A stretch of DNA of 64,000 bases from Chryseobacterium endalhagicum (GTDB lineage Bacteria; Bacteroidota; Bacteroidia; Flavobacteriales; Weeksellaceae), in the NCBI RefSeq assembly GCF_016745235.1, contig NZ_JAELVM010000001.1:1129856-1193855 (forward strand), read 5' to 3'. Position numbers and translations under genes: made by a program. The notes under the pieces were generated by a model. That model was not told the origin of the DNA. It saw only the letters and a list, made by a program, of their open reading frames with translations, and searched no databases. Below, one piece after another: positions 17,410 through 26,374 of the stretch; positions within the stretch are counted from its first letter, which is position 1, and each line of letters opens with the position of its first letter.

Positions 17410-20229
17410 TTAGTGTTTGTAGTTATACTGGTTCTCCTGCAATACTTTTCCATCGGTGTCTTTTACCTGGATCAATCGGCCCGCTTTATCATAAATATTG
17501 ACGGTTCTGATGCCATTGGCTGATATAGACTGGGTAACGCCTATCAAAGGATCATAAGTGGTTGCCGTAACCCCGAAATTTTTCAGAGCCGGATCTTTTC
17601 TCAGGTTTTCCAGAGCCAGCAATAACGCAGGCTCATTAGCCGGATTTTCACGGTCTGCATTGGATGCATTTATAGCAGCTGTCACTGTGGCAAGGGATGA
17701 TACCTGGGCATAAGATGCCCCTGAAATCACAGCAATCGGCATGGTCTTATTATATCCCCAAATAGTTGTTGTTGGTACTCCATTCTTCCCGGTTACCTGA
17801 ACAAGATTTCCTTTATCGTCATAAACATCCAGTGTAGAAGCGGGAAAAGGACTTTGGGTCTGCCTGTTATAGCTGATGACAGAACTCGGATACACATTGG
17901 AGAAATTGTCGAATTTGGTTTCAGATTTCCCGATGGTTTTACCCGCTTCCTTAACTTCTGTTTCCAGCAGGACTCCTGTCATATTAGCCGCCAGAAGTTT
18001 CGTGTGGTTCTTATCCTGGGCATACCTATAGAAAGTTTCCGTCACTGTTCCGTCTACAGCAGTAGTTTTTGAAGAGGAAGGTTTGTAATTATCCGATCTT
18101 ACATTATTTTCACTTGAAGTTTGCAGAAAAGAGGCTGCAGATCCGGAAGGATAAGCTGTGGAAGTACTCTTTGTCTGGCTGATAAATGCAGTTTTGGAAT
18201 AAAAACCTTCATCGGTCTGATAATCCTGATTGTCTGCGATCCCAAATGTATACTGATAATCATCTTTTCCCAGAAGTTGGTTGGTTTCACTATACATTTC
18301 CTTTTTCTCCAGGATTCCTGATCTCAAAAGGTTGTAATAAGGCTGGAATTCAACCGTATTACCATTTACCGTCGTCTGATACGATGGATAATCCTTATCG
18401 AGCTTGAAATAATATTTTGCATATCCGTTTCCCGAACCGTCCGTTACTTTTACATTTTTGAACATCACTTTACTGTCACGGGAAGTATAGCCGCTTGAAG
18501 TGTTGGAAATGGCAAAATCATCATATTTGTATGAAATTTCTTTTATAGGAGTGCTGCTGTTGATACCATTAAACCTTTTAATGGAACGAATTCTGTATGA
18601 TCCGTGTGAACCTGCATTCCGGTAAGGGCCGGGAACTGTTTTAAGCTCCTGCAGATCAAAGGAAACTTCTCCATGCCTTAATGGAACATTGACGGTGACG
18701 GTATACTGTCCGGGATAATTATAAAACCTTACATGCCCTCCTTTCTGATTGGTTGTAAGGACTTCACTCCCTCTTTTCAGCGTATAATTAATCCGTTTAT
18801 TTTCGGGTACCGGAGGTAGGAGAACAGGTTCTCCCGTTCCCGGATCATCGGGTGTGTAAATTTCTGCGTAATTCACCCAGAAAGGGATCTTCTTTGAGGG
18901 ATCACCAGGGATTGTAAAAGTATAGGTTAAGGTCTCTCTTGTTTTAAAGTCAAAAGTAAAAAATGTCTCTTTATGCTGAATACAGGAATTGATGTAGTCC
19001 ATTTTTAAACCTTCAAGATAAGCCTCAGAATTCATATTGGCATAAATATCTGAGCTTTCGTAAACATACTCTGTCGTCCCTTTTGTTGGATAAATAATTT
19101 TGTTGAGGATTCCCGGAGGACTAATGATCCCGCTTCCATAGCATGGTGAACTTGCCGGAGCTTCCAAACTGAGAGGATTGTAAAGCATTGCGGTCTCTTC
19201 AATAACATTCTGCCCGTCCATTTTCTTTATTTTATCCAGCTGCCTTCTTTTATGGGTAGCATTTCCAGGATAAGGTGGAATAGGATAAGAATATTCAAAA
19301 GCATACTCTGCAGCTTTCCCATAAAAATTATTCAGCAGTACTTTTTTAATGCTGTAAGGGTCATTCATGGTTTTCTCCAGGGCCTGGTCGTAGTCATAAA
19401 CGATCTCAATATTCCCGGATGCGGTATTAATTTTCTGAAGATGGCAGCTTTTATAAAGCAGCGTGGCATTATCAGTGTCGTATTTGGTGGTTTTCTGATA
19501 GGTGAAATTAGCCGCTTCTACCCCATCAGCACCCGTGATGCGGGTAAGGAAAAAAGCTGATTTGTATTCCAGTCCCCAAAGTCCTCTGCTTTCATAAGAA
19601 CTATCATAGCCTACCGCTGTAGAATAGTCGTTAAAATAATAGATGCTGCCATCGTCATCGGTGATGGTAAAGGAATCAACAACCAATGTAGCGGTGTTGC
19701 TGTCTCTGGTATAAGCTATTTTCACATGGTTCAAAGGGGAAAGATCTACAATTCTGAAGGTGTTTTGTACGGTATCTCTTTCTATTTTAAACTTCCCTGA
19801 AAATCCCGGAAGATTATAATAATATTCATCATCAAAAGCATTTTTTTCATAATGAGGATTAGCCGTATTCTGAAATGCTTCATCCAATAAACCTCCGTTG
19901 ATCTTTCTGGAAATCACCCCGCCTTTGAAAATAGACCATCCTGCTCCGGATTCTCCCGCAGGCTCATCCTGAGAAACGTTCAATGGATTATAGCTCAATT
20001 GCAAGCCAAAACCTGAACCTCCATATCCTGAAATGCTGAGTAATGGTATCGAAATTTCCGGGATACCCAATGCCAATGACGGCGGATTATCCGTAAAATC
20101 AGCAAGAGAAGTAAGGGAAGGAACCGGATTGGAACTATCTCCAAAATTAACTCCCTGAAACTGGTGCTGTGCCTGTAAAGTAAGATTTAAGCCTACAAGA
20201 CTGATAAGGCACATGTATATTTTTTTCAT
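17410..20229 (-). CDS. secreted YD-repeat (RHS-like) protein
   Basis: 939 aa. A signal peptide (MCLISLVGLNLTLQAQ) leads into a region with PEISIPLLSISGYGGSGFGL and LSYNPLNVSQDEPAGESGAG, which resembles the N-terminal part of SpvB/TcB-type shells, and ends with YD repeats (VYDDKGNLVQVTGKNG and IYDKAGRLIQVKDTDGKV). It lacks an RHS core and a separate tip. In the operon it stands between the T9SS-tagged propeller gene (7 bases upstream) and the large RHS gene (5 bases downstream). A structural partner of the RHS shell is the likely role, inferred from order and shared repeat type. Confidence 0.8.
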   Translation of the reverse strand: MKKIYMCLISLVGLNLTLQAQHQFQGVNFGDSSNPVPSLTSLADFTDNPPSLALGIPEISIPLLSISGYGGSGFGLQLSYNPLNVSQDEPAGESGAGWSIFKGGVISRKINGGLLDEAFQNTANPHYEKNAFDDEYYYNLPGFSGKFKIERDTVQNTFRIVDLSPLNHVKIAYTRDSNTATLVVDSFTITDDDGSIYYFNDYSTAVGYDSSYESRGLWGLEYKSAFFLTRITGADGVEAANFTYQKTTKYDTDNATLLYKSCHLQKINTASGNIEIVYDYDQALEKTMNDPYSIKKVLLNNFYGKAAEYAFEYSYPIPPYPGNATHKRRQLDKIKKMDGQNVIEETAMLYNPLSLEAPASSPCYGSGIISPPGILNKIIYPTKGTTEYVYESSDIYANMNSEAYLEGLKMDYINSCIQHKETFFTFDFKTRETLTYTFTIPGDPSKKIPFWVNYAEIYTPDDPGTGEPVLLPPVPENKRINYTLKRGSEVLTTNQKGGHVRFYNYPGQYTVTVNVPLRHGEVSFDLQELKTVPGPYRNAGSHGSYRIRSIKRFNGINSSTPIKEISYKYDDFAISNTSSGYTSRDSKVMFKNVKVTDGSGNGYAKYYFKLDKDYPSYQTTVNGNTVEFQPYYNLLRSGILEKKEMYSETNQLLGKDDYQYTFGIADNQDYQTDEGFYSKTAFISQTKSTSTAYPSGSAASFLQTSSENNVRSDNYKPSSSKTTAVDGTVTETFYRYAQDKNHTKLLAANMTGVLLETEVKEAGKTIGKSETKFDNFSNVYPSSVISYNRQTQSPFPASTLDVYDDKGNLVQVTGKNGVPTTTIWGYNKTMPIAVISGASYAQVSSLATVTAAINASNADRENPANEPALLLALENLRKDPALKNFGVTATTYDPLIGVTQSISANGIRTVNIYDKAGRLIQVKDTDGKVLQENQYNYKH

Positions 20230-20236
20230 CTTTGTT

Positions 20237-21799
20237 TTATTTCTTAATTAATTTGGCACTAGCCGTTTTGTTCGTGTCTGTTTTTATCGTCACCAGATAA
20301 GCTCCCTGAATTAAATTCTGAGTATTTATTTTCGTCACTTTATTCTTAGTTTTCAGGCTCTGAAGCTGTCTTCCGCCCATGTCATACAACAGGATGTCCG
20401 CCTCTTTGAAATCAAAGCCAATTTCTACATAAGCATAGTCTGAAACCGGATTTGGATAGATTTTAATGTCTTGTTTTTCAATCAGCTTACCTATCTGACT
20501 GTCACCCAGCTTTACAATCTTCCAGTTCTCTTTTCCTAATTCTTCTGCGCTGGTTCCGGCAAGGATAATAGATCCGTCTCTGTTCAGCTTAATATCTGAT
20601 AACCGTTCCTCTTTTTTGGCAGATTCTCCTTTGACATGTTTTCTCCACTGCTCATTACCATCATGATCCAGATACAGCATCCAAAACTTTTCATCATCAG
20701 ACTCAATACGTCCCTCGGCTTGGGTATATCCTCCCAGTAAAATTCCTTTTGTAAAATCTTGGTTCTTGGCTCCCCGATCCTGGCTCTGAATCACACTTGC
20801 TCCCATCAGAATATCCCTGTTCCCGAAATTGTAGGATTTCTGCCAGATCTCTTCGCCTCTTTCATTTAAAGAAATCAACCACAGATCGGTACCTTCTTTG
20901 ATCTCTACCGTTTTATTGCCGGAAATTGTACTTCTGGATTCTCCACCGATTAAATAACCTGTGGATGTTAATGCAAGCGTTCTTAGATGGTCATCCGCTT
21001 TACCTCCAAAGTTTTTTTCCCATTCTACTTTATTATCTTTTGAAATCTTTACGATCCAGAAATCCCCTTCTCCGTAGTTTTCGGTTTTCTTTGAACCGCC
21101 CAGGTTACTTCTGGAATATATCCCAACCAAAACACCTCCGTCCCGTGTTGGAATCATTTTCTCCACCTCATCTAAACCTTTTCCGCCTAAAATAAGCTGG
21201 GAGACTTCTTTCACATTTTTTTCGAGTTTAATAATAAGGGCATCCTTAGAGCCATACCCTTTAGCAGCCCCTTGAATATTACCAGCTACAAAGAAACCCA
21301 TATCGGTAGTTTGTACCACAGCGCGAGCCTCTTCATTAGATGAAGTTCCCAGGGTTTTCTGCCAGAGTTCATCACCAAATTCATTGATTCTAATCAACCA
21401 TATATCCGAGCCTCCTTTGGAATCTTCTTTTTTATCTAAACCTTTTCCTGAATAGGAGGTTCCTGCAATGAGAAATCCTCCTTCCTGGGTAGCCACAGAA
21501 GCGGAAAGATAATCATGGTTCTGTCCTGAGAAATATTTTTCCCAAACCTCTTCGCCCTGCTGATTTAATTTTACCAGGTGAAAATCATAACCGTTGTTTT
21601 GTTTCCCAGCCCCTGAGCCCGTCGAAGGGTTGATACTGCTGCCTGTGATGAGGTATTGTCCGTCAAGGGTTGTGGTAACCTGGCTTAGAAAATCCTGAGT
21701 ACTGGATTTAATATCACGTTGCCAGAGAACGTTTGTTTCCTGAGCTGACACACCCTGAAATACACACAAGACAAGTGCACTTAAGTAATTTTTTTTCAT
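20237..21799 (-). CDS. T9SS-tagged secreted propeller protein, first gene of the RHS operon
   Basis: 520 aa when started at the ATG ending at 21799, which gives a normal signal peptide (KNYLSALVLCVFQGVSAQ); a longer reading to 21853 would add 18 residues before the signal and is rejected. The body has repeated blades of the form GGFLIAGTSYSGKG...DIWLIRINEFGDELWQKTLG, seen about seven times, giving a beta propeller. The C-terminus is a type A T9SS sorting domain (IYPNPVSDYAYVEIGF ... AYLVTIKTDTNKTASAKLIKK). Its tail is the only sorting signal in this operon, so it may carry or anchor the RHS proteins at the surface; that link is inference. Confidence 0.87.
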   Translation of the reverse strand: MKKNYLSALVLCVFQGVSAQETNVLWQRDIKSSTQDFLSQVTTTLDGQYLITGSSINPSTGSGAGKQNNGYDFHLVKLNQQGEEVWEKYFSGQNHDYLSASVATQEGGFLIAGTSYSGKGLDKKEDSKGGSDIWLIRINEFGDELWQKTLGTSSNEEARAVVQTTDMGFFVAGNIQGAAKGYGSKDALIIKLEKNVKEVSQLILGGKGLDEVEKMIPTRDGGVLVGIYSRSNLGGSKKTENYGEGDFWIVKISKDNKVEWEKNFGGKADDHLRTLALTSTGYLIGGESRSTISGNKTVEIKEGTDLWLISLNERGEEIWQKSYNFGNRDILMGASVIQSQDRGAKNQDFTKGILLGGYTQAEGRIESDDEKFWMLYLDHDGNEQWRKHVKGESAKKEERLSDIKLNRDGSIILAGTSAEELGKENWKIVKLGDSQIGKLIEKQDIKIYPNPVSDYAYVEIGFDFKEADILLYDMGGRQLQSLKTKNKVTKINTQNLIQGAYLVTIKTDTNKTASAKLIKK

Positions 21800-21980
21800 A
21801 ATTGTTATTTTTTGCGCGAATTTAAAGTTTATATTCTGATTTTCAGCTAACAAAGGCGTAAATTTTAACGGTAATGTATAGAGGTTTCCTATTTACCCCG
21901 ATAAACAAAGTCTTTTCATCATGTGTTGTTTTTAATTGTTAATATTCTATTTTGTCTCTAGTGCAAAGCTATTACAGAGG

Positions 21981-22027
21981 TGCGACAAAGCATGTCGCAT
22001 TTAATCGCGAATGATCGCAGGCGCGAT
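21981..22027. promoter_or_regulatory. two adjacent GC-rich palindromes upstream of the RHS operon
   Basis: TGCGACA (21981-21987) / TGTCGCA (21993-21999) is a perfect 7-bp dyad, and ATCGCG (22004-22009) / CGCGAT (22022-22027) a 6-bp one. They stand out as GC-rich in an AT-rich gap, about 180-230 bases upstream of the first RHS operon gene. They may be an operator or a hairpin. The rest of 21854-22296 shows no gene. Confidence 0.35.
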
Positions 22028-22296
22028 AAATCTCAAATATTTCTACTATAATATAAAGAAAGGCACGGAGCAAAAGTCAATCTGTATTAGAGGTACTGCG
22101 AAGAACCCAAAAGACCAGAAAGACCCCGCCCGTACCCGTATAGGAACACAGGCGCAAGTCTGTCATTTAAGGTTTGCTTGAGGAAAATTAGCGGTTTTCT
22201 CTGACCCAAATAACAGCTTACGCTTTTGTTTTCGTTGAAATTATAGCTACGAAGATAAAAATATTTTCAAGAATGTAATAATCATTATGCATACTC

Positions 22297-22881
22297 TTAG
22301 GAAAATAACTTCTCCAATTCTTTTAAATCTACTTCATCTCTCTGATTTAATTTTTTTCTTATCCGGGCGTATCGTTTTGTTATTTTCCCGTTATAAAACC
22401 TCTTAAAATATTTTTTGTGAAGTTCAAAATATAAATGGTCGTTAAATTCCGCTCCGAATGCCTTATTCCATACCCTCCATATTTTCGGCTCAATTTGTTT
22501 TTCATACATTAAATTAGGATTTGCTGTTCTGTGTTGAAAATAGCCATTGATCAGGTGTAATTTACGGCAATATCTCCCCGTAAAGGGACAAATGAAAAAC
22601 CAAACTAGCCCTTTTCCTAAATTGGAGGTTTTAGAAATGAGTTTTATTTGATAATTTATTTTTTCATCATTGTTGAGAATATAATTCAATGTTAAAATCC
22701 CGTTATCATTATCTATACTACTATTTACAGAAATACTGTTTTTATCACCTGTTTTATTACTCCATGTTATAATTCCTGATTGTATAGAGTTAGGTGTTAA
22801 ATAGTGATGTTTAGATAAAAATTTAAGATCTAAAAATCTTAAGTCTTCGATCGTTATCGGAAAAGTCGCGTATCTTCCCAT
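22297..22881 (-). CDS. hypothetical element protein with ribbon-like motif
   Basis: A 194-aa basic protein. The middle segment LVWFFICPFTGRYCRKLHLINGYFQHR resembles the C-terminal part of a widespread group of phage and island hypothetical proteins that read WFxCPxCGxRCRKLY; here two of the expected cysteines are absent (CPFTGRYC), so a zinc ribbon is partly lost or replaced. The C-terminus is rich in Lys and Arg (KRFYNGKITKRYARIRKKLN). It is the outermost recognisable gene on the left of the small integrated element. Nucleic-acid binding is plausible but not shown. Confidence 0.55.
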   Translation of the reverse strand: MGRYATFPITIEDLRFLDLKFLSKHHYLTPNSIQSGIITWSNKTGDKNSISVNSSIDNDNGILTLNYILNNDEKINYQIKLISKTSNLGKGLVWFFICPFTGRYCRKLHLINGYFQHRTANPNLMYEKQIEPKIWRVWNKAFGAEFNDHLYFELHKKYFKRFYNGKITKRYARIRKKLNQRDEVDLKELEKLFS

Positions 22882-22955
22882 ATGTTAAATTTACGTCTAA
22901 TTTTCGAAACCTAAATTATTAAGGAATCCCGTAAAATAGTTTCATAGTGAAAAGT

Positions 22956-22963
22956 TATATTTG
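22956..22963 (+). promoter_or_regulatory. -7 promoter element of the beta-barrel gene
   Basis: TATATTTG fits the Bacteroidota -7 consensus and lies 17 bases before the ATG at 22980. No -33 TTG is seen at the usual distance. It supports the start at 22980 over an upstream ATG at 22947. Confidence 0.45.
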
Positions 22964-22979
22964 TGCCAAATTAACGATT

Positions 22980-23633
22980 ATGAAAAAAATGTTGTTTGCA
23001 GGTGCAATTCAACTTGCATTATTTTTAAATGCTCAAAACACAAGTAATTCTCAAAACGGTTCAATTTCCTATGGTTTGAAAGGTGGTTTAAATATTTCAA
23101 ATGCAACAGACAAGTCATTTGGCTATTTGAATCAAAAATCAAGAATTGGTTTTAACGCAGGTACATTCGTTAATATTCCAATTTCAAAATCTTTCAGCAT
23201 TCAACCCGAATTACTTTTTAGTCAATATGGATATAAAACAGAATATGATTTCAGTTTAATTAATACGGAAGATGGATACGATCCATTACTTATCGGAAAA
23301 AAAGCGACATACACAACGAATTTAGGATATATTGTAATTCCGATAATGGTTCAGTATAGCATAATTCCTAATTTATATGTAGAAGTTGGTCCCGAATTTG
23401 GGATTAATATAATTGCTCAAGAAAAAAGAACAATAGACATCGATAAAGAATTTTTCAAAACATTTAATTTCGGAATTAGTTTTGGTGCTGGTTATTACGT
23501 TACAGACAATATAGGAATTACCGCAAGATATGTTGCAGGTTTAACCGATATTTACAATCGTCCGTCTGGTTCTGATGCCATCAAAAATAATGTTTTTCAA
23601 TTCGGTATAGTATATAGATTTAAAAAACAATAA
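22980..23633 (+). CDS. outer-membrane beta-barrel (porin-like) protein
   Basis: 217 aa from the ATG at 22980, which opens a signal peptide (MLFAGAIQLALFLNAQ). The mature part fits the PF13568-type outer membrane beta-barrel family: GLKGGLNISNATDKS at the start, alternating amphipathic strands ending in aromatic residues, and a C-terminal strand NNVFQFGIVYRF. Proteins of this type are eight-stranded barrels of unknown substrate. It is the only plus-strand gene within the small element, so it may be cargo or an older chromosomal gene enclosed by the element. Confidence 0.82.
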   Translation: MKKMLFAGAIQLALFLNAQNTSNSQNGSISYGLKGGLNISNATDKSFGYLNQKSRIGFNAGTFVNIPISKSFSIQPELLFSQYGYKTEYDFSLINTEDGYDPLLIGKKATYTTNLGYIVIPIMVQYSIIPNLYVEVGPEFGINIIAQEKRTIDIDKEFFKTFNFGISFGAGYYVTDNIGITARYVAGLTDIYNRPSGSDAIKNNVFQFGIVYRFKKQ

Positions 23634-23695
23634 AGAGTTAGCTAACAAACTCAGACTAAGAATAGAATAAATTAGATTCAAATGTTAACTTTTTG

Positions 23696-24982
23696 TTAGG
23701 TTCTAAAATTAAACTGTAACTGATTCGGGCTGTAGTTTCTTTTTTCGAAGCTCTTTTGATTGTGAACTTTGTTAGTATAAGCGTTGCGGATATTGTGCGC
23801 AATGTAGTACAGTTTTTCATCCCTTTCTAACCTTTTTCTTTTTTCTGTCAAATATTTCCTTTCCAATAATTCAAATTGATCCGGCGCATTTTCCCTGTAA
23901 TATCTCAAACCCGTAAGACATAAATAAAAACTGTTTTTTCTCTGCATTGAAATATCTAAACCTGTTACCATGCAAGTGTTCAATTGTGCAGATTCCAAGT
24001 TTATCAGTGGGGACTGTGTTTTACTAAAACTATCTTTTCCTTTTTTTATCGATGTTTGCTGTGTGGAATCTGCACATTTTGAAAATGAATATAACTTATC
24101 GATAATTTGATTTTTAATGCGCTGGTGTACGTTGTTTTTCCCTTGCAATATTTTATAGTATCTTACCTTATTACAGCTAAATGTATTACGGTGTTTTTCT
24201 ATGATTAAACGGCCCCAAAAATCAAATATTTCTGCATTGCGGACAAATTCCATATCAGCTGAATTTAACTTGCTAAAATCCGCTCTTTGGTTTATTAAAA
24301 GAATGTGATCCCACTCATTAATAATTTCCTGCATCAGATTTGGATAGTTTTTGGGCGTTATCAGATCATCGGCTGTTAATATTCCGTACATTTTTATTTT
24401 CTTAGCTTGTTTGGTTTTAACTTCAAATCGAAATGTATTTATATCAATTCCATACTTTGGAATTTCTACGAACTGTAAACCTTTGGCGTATGCCTTTATC
24501 TGTTTATAAGTTGTTGCATCCGTTTTTTTGAAATACTGGAAATCTCCAATTTTAAAAGGCGTTTTTTTATAAAGTAATAAGCCATCAATAAGGTTTTTAA
24601 TATCAATTTCAGGAATAATATTTAACCCAAATTCAATATTGCATACTTCCAGTTCTCTATATTCTACCGCATCAATTCCTAAATAAGAAAGAATATCAAT
24701 AATTGTTTTAATGCAGTTTTCAGGCGTGAAATCATTTCCATTGTGTCTGTATTGGTTGAAATGATAATGAGGGCTTGTATTGATTTCTAATTGTCTATAT
24801 CCAAGAAGTACTCCTTTTTTAATAACCTTTCGAAAATCCAAACTAAGCTTTGTCCCAAAGTCCTTGTGTTTTAAAGAGTCGTAGTTGTTTGTTTTAGGTC
24901 TACATTCTATAAAATCAGGATGTTTCAGTAATCTGTTTATTAATTCCTGTTTATATATTATAAACTTAGTATTATCAACCAT
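23696..24982 (-). CDS. putative replication initiation protein (phage gpII/X-like)
   Basis: A 428-aa protein. Its N-terminal half has the feel of the rolling-circle replication proteins of filamentous phages and small plasmids (II/X type): LSLDFRKVIKKGVLLGYRQL, LEINTSPHYHFNQYRHNGND, a strand-rich region around VEYRELEVCNIEFGLNI, and KQIKAYAKGLQF where a lysine-rich active-site region is expected. The C-terminal half is basic and Cys/Lys-rich. I cannot point to the catalytic tyrosine with certainty. Its place behind an HTH protein and a recombinase gene supports a replication role for the element; the family call is tentative. Confidence 0.45.
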   Translation of the reverse strand: MVDNTKFIIYKQELINRLLKHPDFIECRPKTNNYDSLKHKDFGTKLSLDFRKVIKKGVLLGYRQLEINTSPHYHFNQYRHNGNDFTPENCIKTIIDILSYLGIDAVEYRELEVCNIEFGLNIIPEIDIKNLIDGLLLYKKTPFKIGDFQYFKKTDATTYKQIKAYAKGLQFVEIPKYGIDINTFRFEVKTKQAKKIKMYGILTADDLITPKNYPNLMQEIINEWDHILLINQRADFSKLNSADMEFVRNAEIFDFWGRLIIEKHRNTFSCNKVRYYKILQGKNNVHQRIKNQIIDKLYSFSKCADSTQQTSIKKGKDSFSKTQSPLINLESAQLNTCMVTGLDISMQRKNSFYLCLTGLRYYRENAPDQFELLERKYLTEKRKRLERDEKLYYIAHNIRNAYTNKVHNQKSFEKRNYSPNQLQFNFRT

Positions 24983-24986
24983 AAAC

Positions 24987-25166
24987 TTATTGTGTCAAAC
25001 TGGCTTCGACCAGTATGAGATTTGAACAATTGGGAGCAGTTTTTAAACTGTTCCCTTGTTCACTCATATCATTAATATAGACTGTAATAAGCATTTGCTG
25101 TTCAGCGTGGTGAACTATGCAGAACATGGGATAACAGCCGCGTGTGTATGTTGTTACTGTTTCCAT
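24987..25166 (-). CDS. small protein between HTH and Rep-like genes (59 aa)
   Basis: ATG at 25166 follows the HTH gene stop by one base, and the stop (24987-24989) is four bases before the Rep-like ATG, so all three genes should be translated in turn. The protein begins METVTTYTRGCYPMFC and ends ILVEASLTQ; it has three cysteines and no membrane helix. The exact fit between neighbours is the main evidence that it is real. Function unknown. Confidence 0.5.
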   Translation of the reverse strand: METVTTYTRGCYPMFCIVHHAEQQMLITVYINDMSEQGNSLKTAPNCSNLILVEASLTQ

Positions 25167-25167
25167 A

Positions 25168-25452
25168 TTAACTCAATTTGTTCTGGTTAATAATCTGTTC
25201 TACCTCTTCACGCTTGAAATACACACGGTTTCCAAATCCGTAACTCGGAATGAGGCTGTCCTTGCGCCATCTGTGTAATGTACTGAGGTCTATTTTAAGA
25301 AGCTTACAGACTTCGGAACGTGTTAGATATTCCGTTGGTTGCTTGGGTTGGAATTGCGCTGAAAGCTGCGCCGTCAGTTCAGGAATTAAAGAGTTTTTTA
25401 ACTCTGTGATTAAATCGGTCGGGTTTGTTCCGATAAATTGTATTTGCCTCAC
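25168..25452 (-). CDS. excisionase-like helix-turn-helix protein
   Basis: 94 aa. The C-terminal half is a MerR-like HTH_17 domain: YLTRSEVCKLLKIDLSTLHRW then RVYFKREEVEQII. Proteins like this act as excisionases or control the replication genes of integrative elements in Bacteroidota. The N-terminal part (ITELKNSLIPELTAQLSAQF) is helical and may allow dimer formation. It heads a tight three-gene run with the 59-aa gene and the Rep-like gene, consistent with control of the element's replication. Confidence 0.85.
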   Translation of the reverse strand: MRQIQFIGTNPTDLITELKNSLIPELTAQLSAQFQPKQPTEYLTRSEVCKLLKIDLSTLHRWRKDSLIPSYGFGNRVYFKREEVEQIINQNKLS

Positions 25453-25551
25453 AATTTTAATGTTTTAAATTATGAGTACAAAGAAAAAATAGGTTTGTTC
25501 GTTAGTTATTCCGTAGTTGTTCCTTTTTCATTCCAATACTACAGACAACTT

Positions 25552-26241
25552 TTATTTTAATGATTGACGGTAATTGATTGTTAGGTTTTTTAATAGTTTT
25601 AAATGTTTTTGTGTTCTTGCTCTAATTTCTCTTGCTTGATAATCATAGTCAAATAGTTCTTTTATCAATTCTTTATATGCTCTATGCTCTAAATTAAAGG
25701 ACTCATTTTCATTGAAGTATTTATAAATATGATTGTATTTTGTTAAATCTGTACATTTGGGATTTGATGCAACAAAATTTTCGGATAAATATTCCAATAG
25801 CTTTAGTTTTTCTAACTCTCCATTAAAAAATCTATTTGCAAGTTTTTGTACTCGGCTGTTTTCATTATGAATTAAATTTTCTGGGTTACTTTCTTTCTTA
25901 TTCTCTTCATTTTTTTCAGAACCATCCCATAACCTCTTCTTATGTTCATGAAATCTCTTGTAGCTATTTGGATCTTTCGCTACTTCAATAATATGTGGTA
26001 AACTGGCATCAGGATATTTTTCAGCTATCCAGTCAAAAAAATCATGCGTATCATAAGGCTTAATATATCCCTTTTTTTTAAAATAAAACTTGAATGATTT
26101 CTGAATTTTCTTATATTCCGATTCGTATTCATTTAAAACTGATTTTGCGTTATCTACAGATTTATCAATCATTTCTTGCGTTTCATTAGGAAGTTGAAAA
26201 TCTTTATATTTTTTTATAAACTCATCTTTTGTCATATACAC
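25552..26241 (-). CDS. hypothetical helical element protein
   Basis: A 229-aa charged protein with no signal peptide. The N-terminus (MTKDEFIKKYKDFQLPNETQEM) is helical, there is a hydrophilic linker near residues 110-130 rich in Asn, Glu and Lys, and the C-terminus is basic (REIRARTQKHLKLLKNL). A second ATG two codons in (MTKDEF) is an equally good start. I recognise no family. It lies between the recombinase and the HTH gene on the same strand, so it belongs to the element. Confidence 0.55.
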   Translation of the reverse strand: MYMTKDEFIKKYKDFQLPNETQEMIDKSVDNAKSVLNEYESEYKKIQKSFKFYFKKKGYIKPYDTHDFFDWIAEKYPDASLPHIIEVAKDPNSYKRFHEHKKRLWDGSEKNEENKKESNPENLIHNENSRVQKLANRFFNGELEKLKLLEYLSENFVASNPKCTDLTKYNHIYKYFNENESFNLEHRAYKELIKELFDYDYQAREIRARTQKHLKLLKNLTINYRQSLK

Positions 26242-26374
26242 ACATTTTTATTTTATGGTTTAGAATTGTCTTTTTTATGTTTTACTTTCATCGTTCTTTC
26301 TATTTAATATGCCTTATTGTATAAATATCAATTATTTAGATCAGCTATTTTCAAGTAAATTGGAAAAGAACGAA

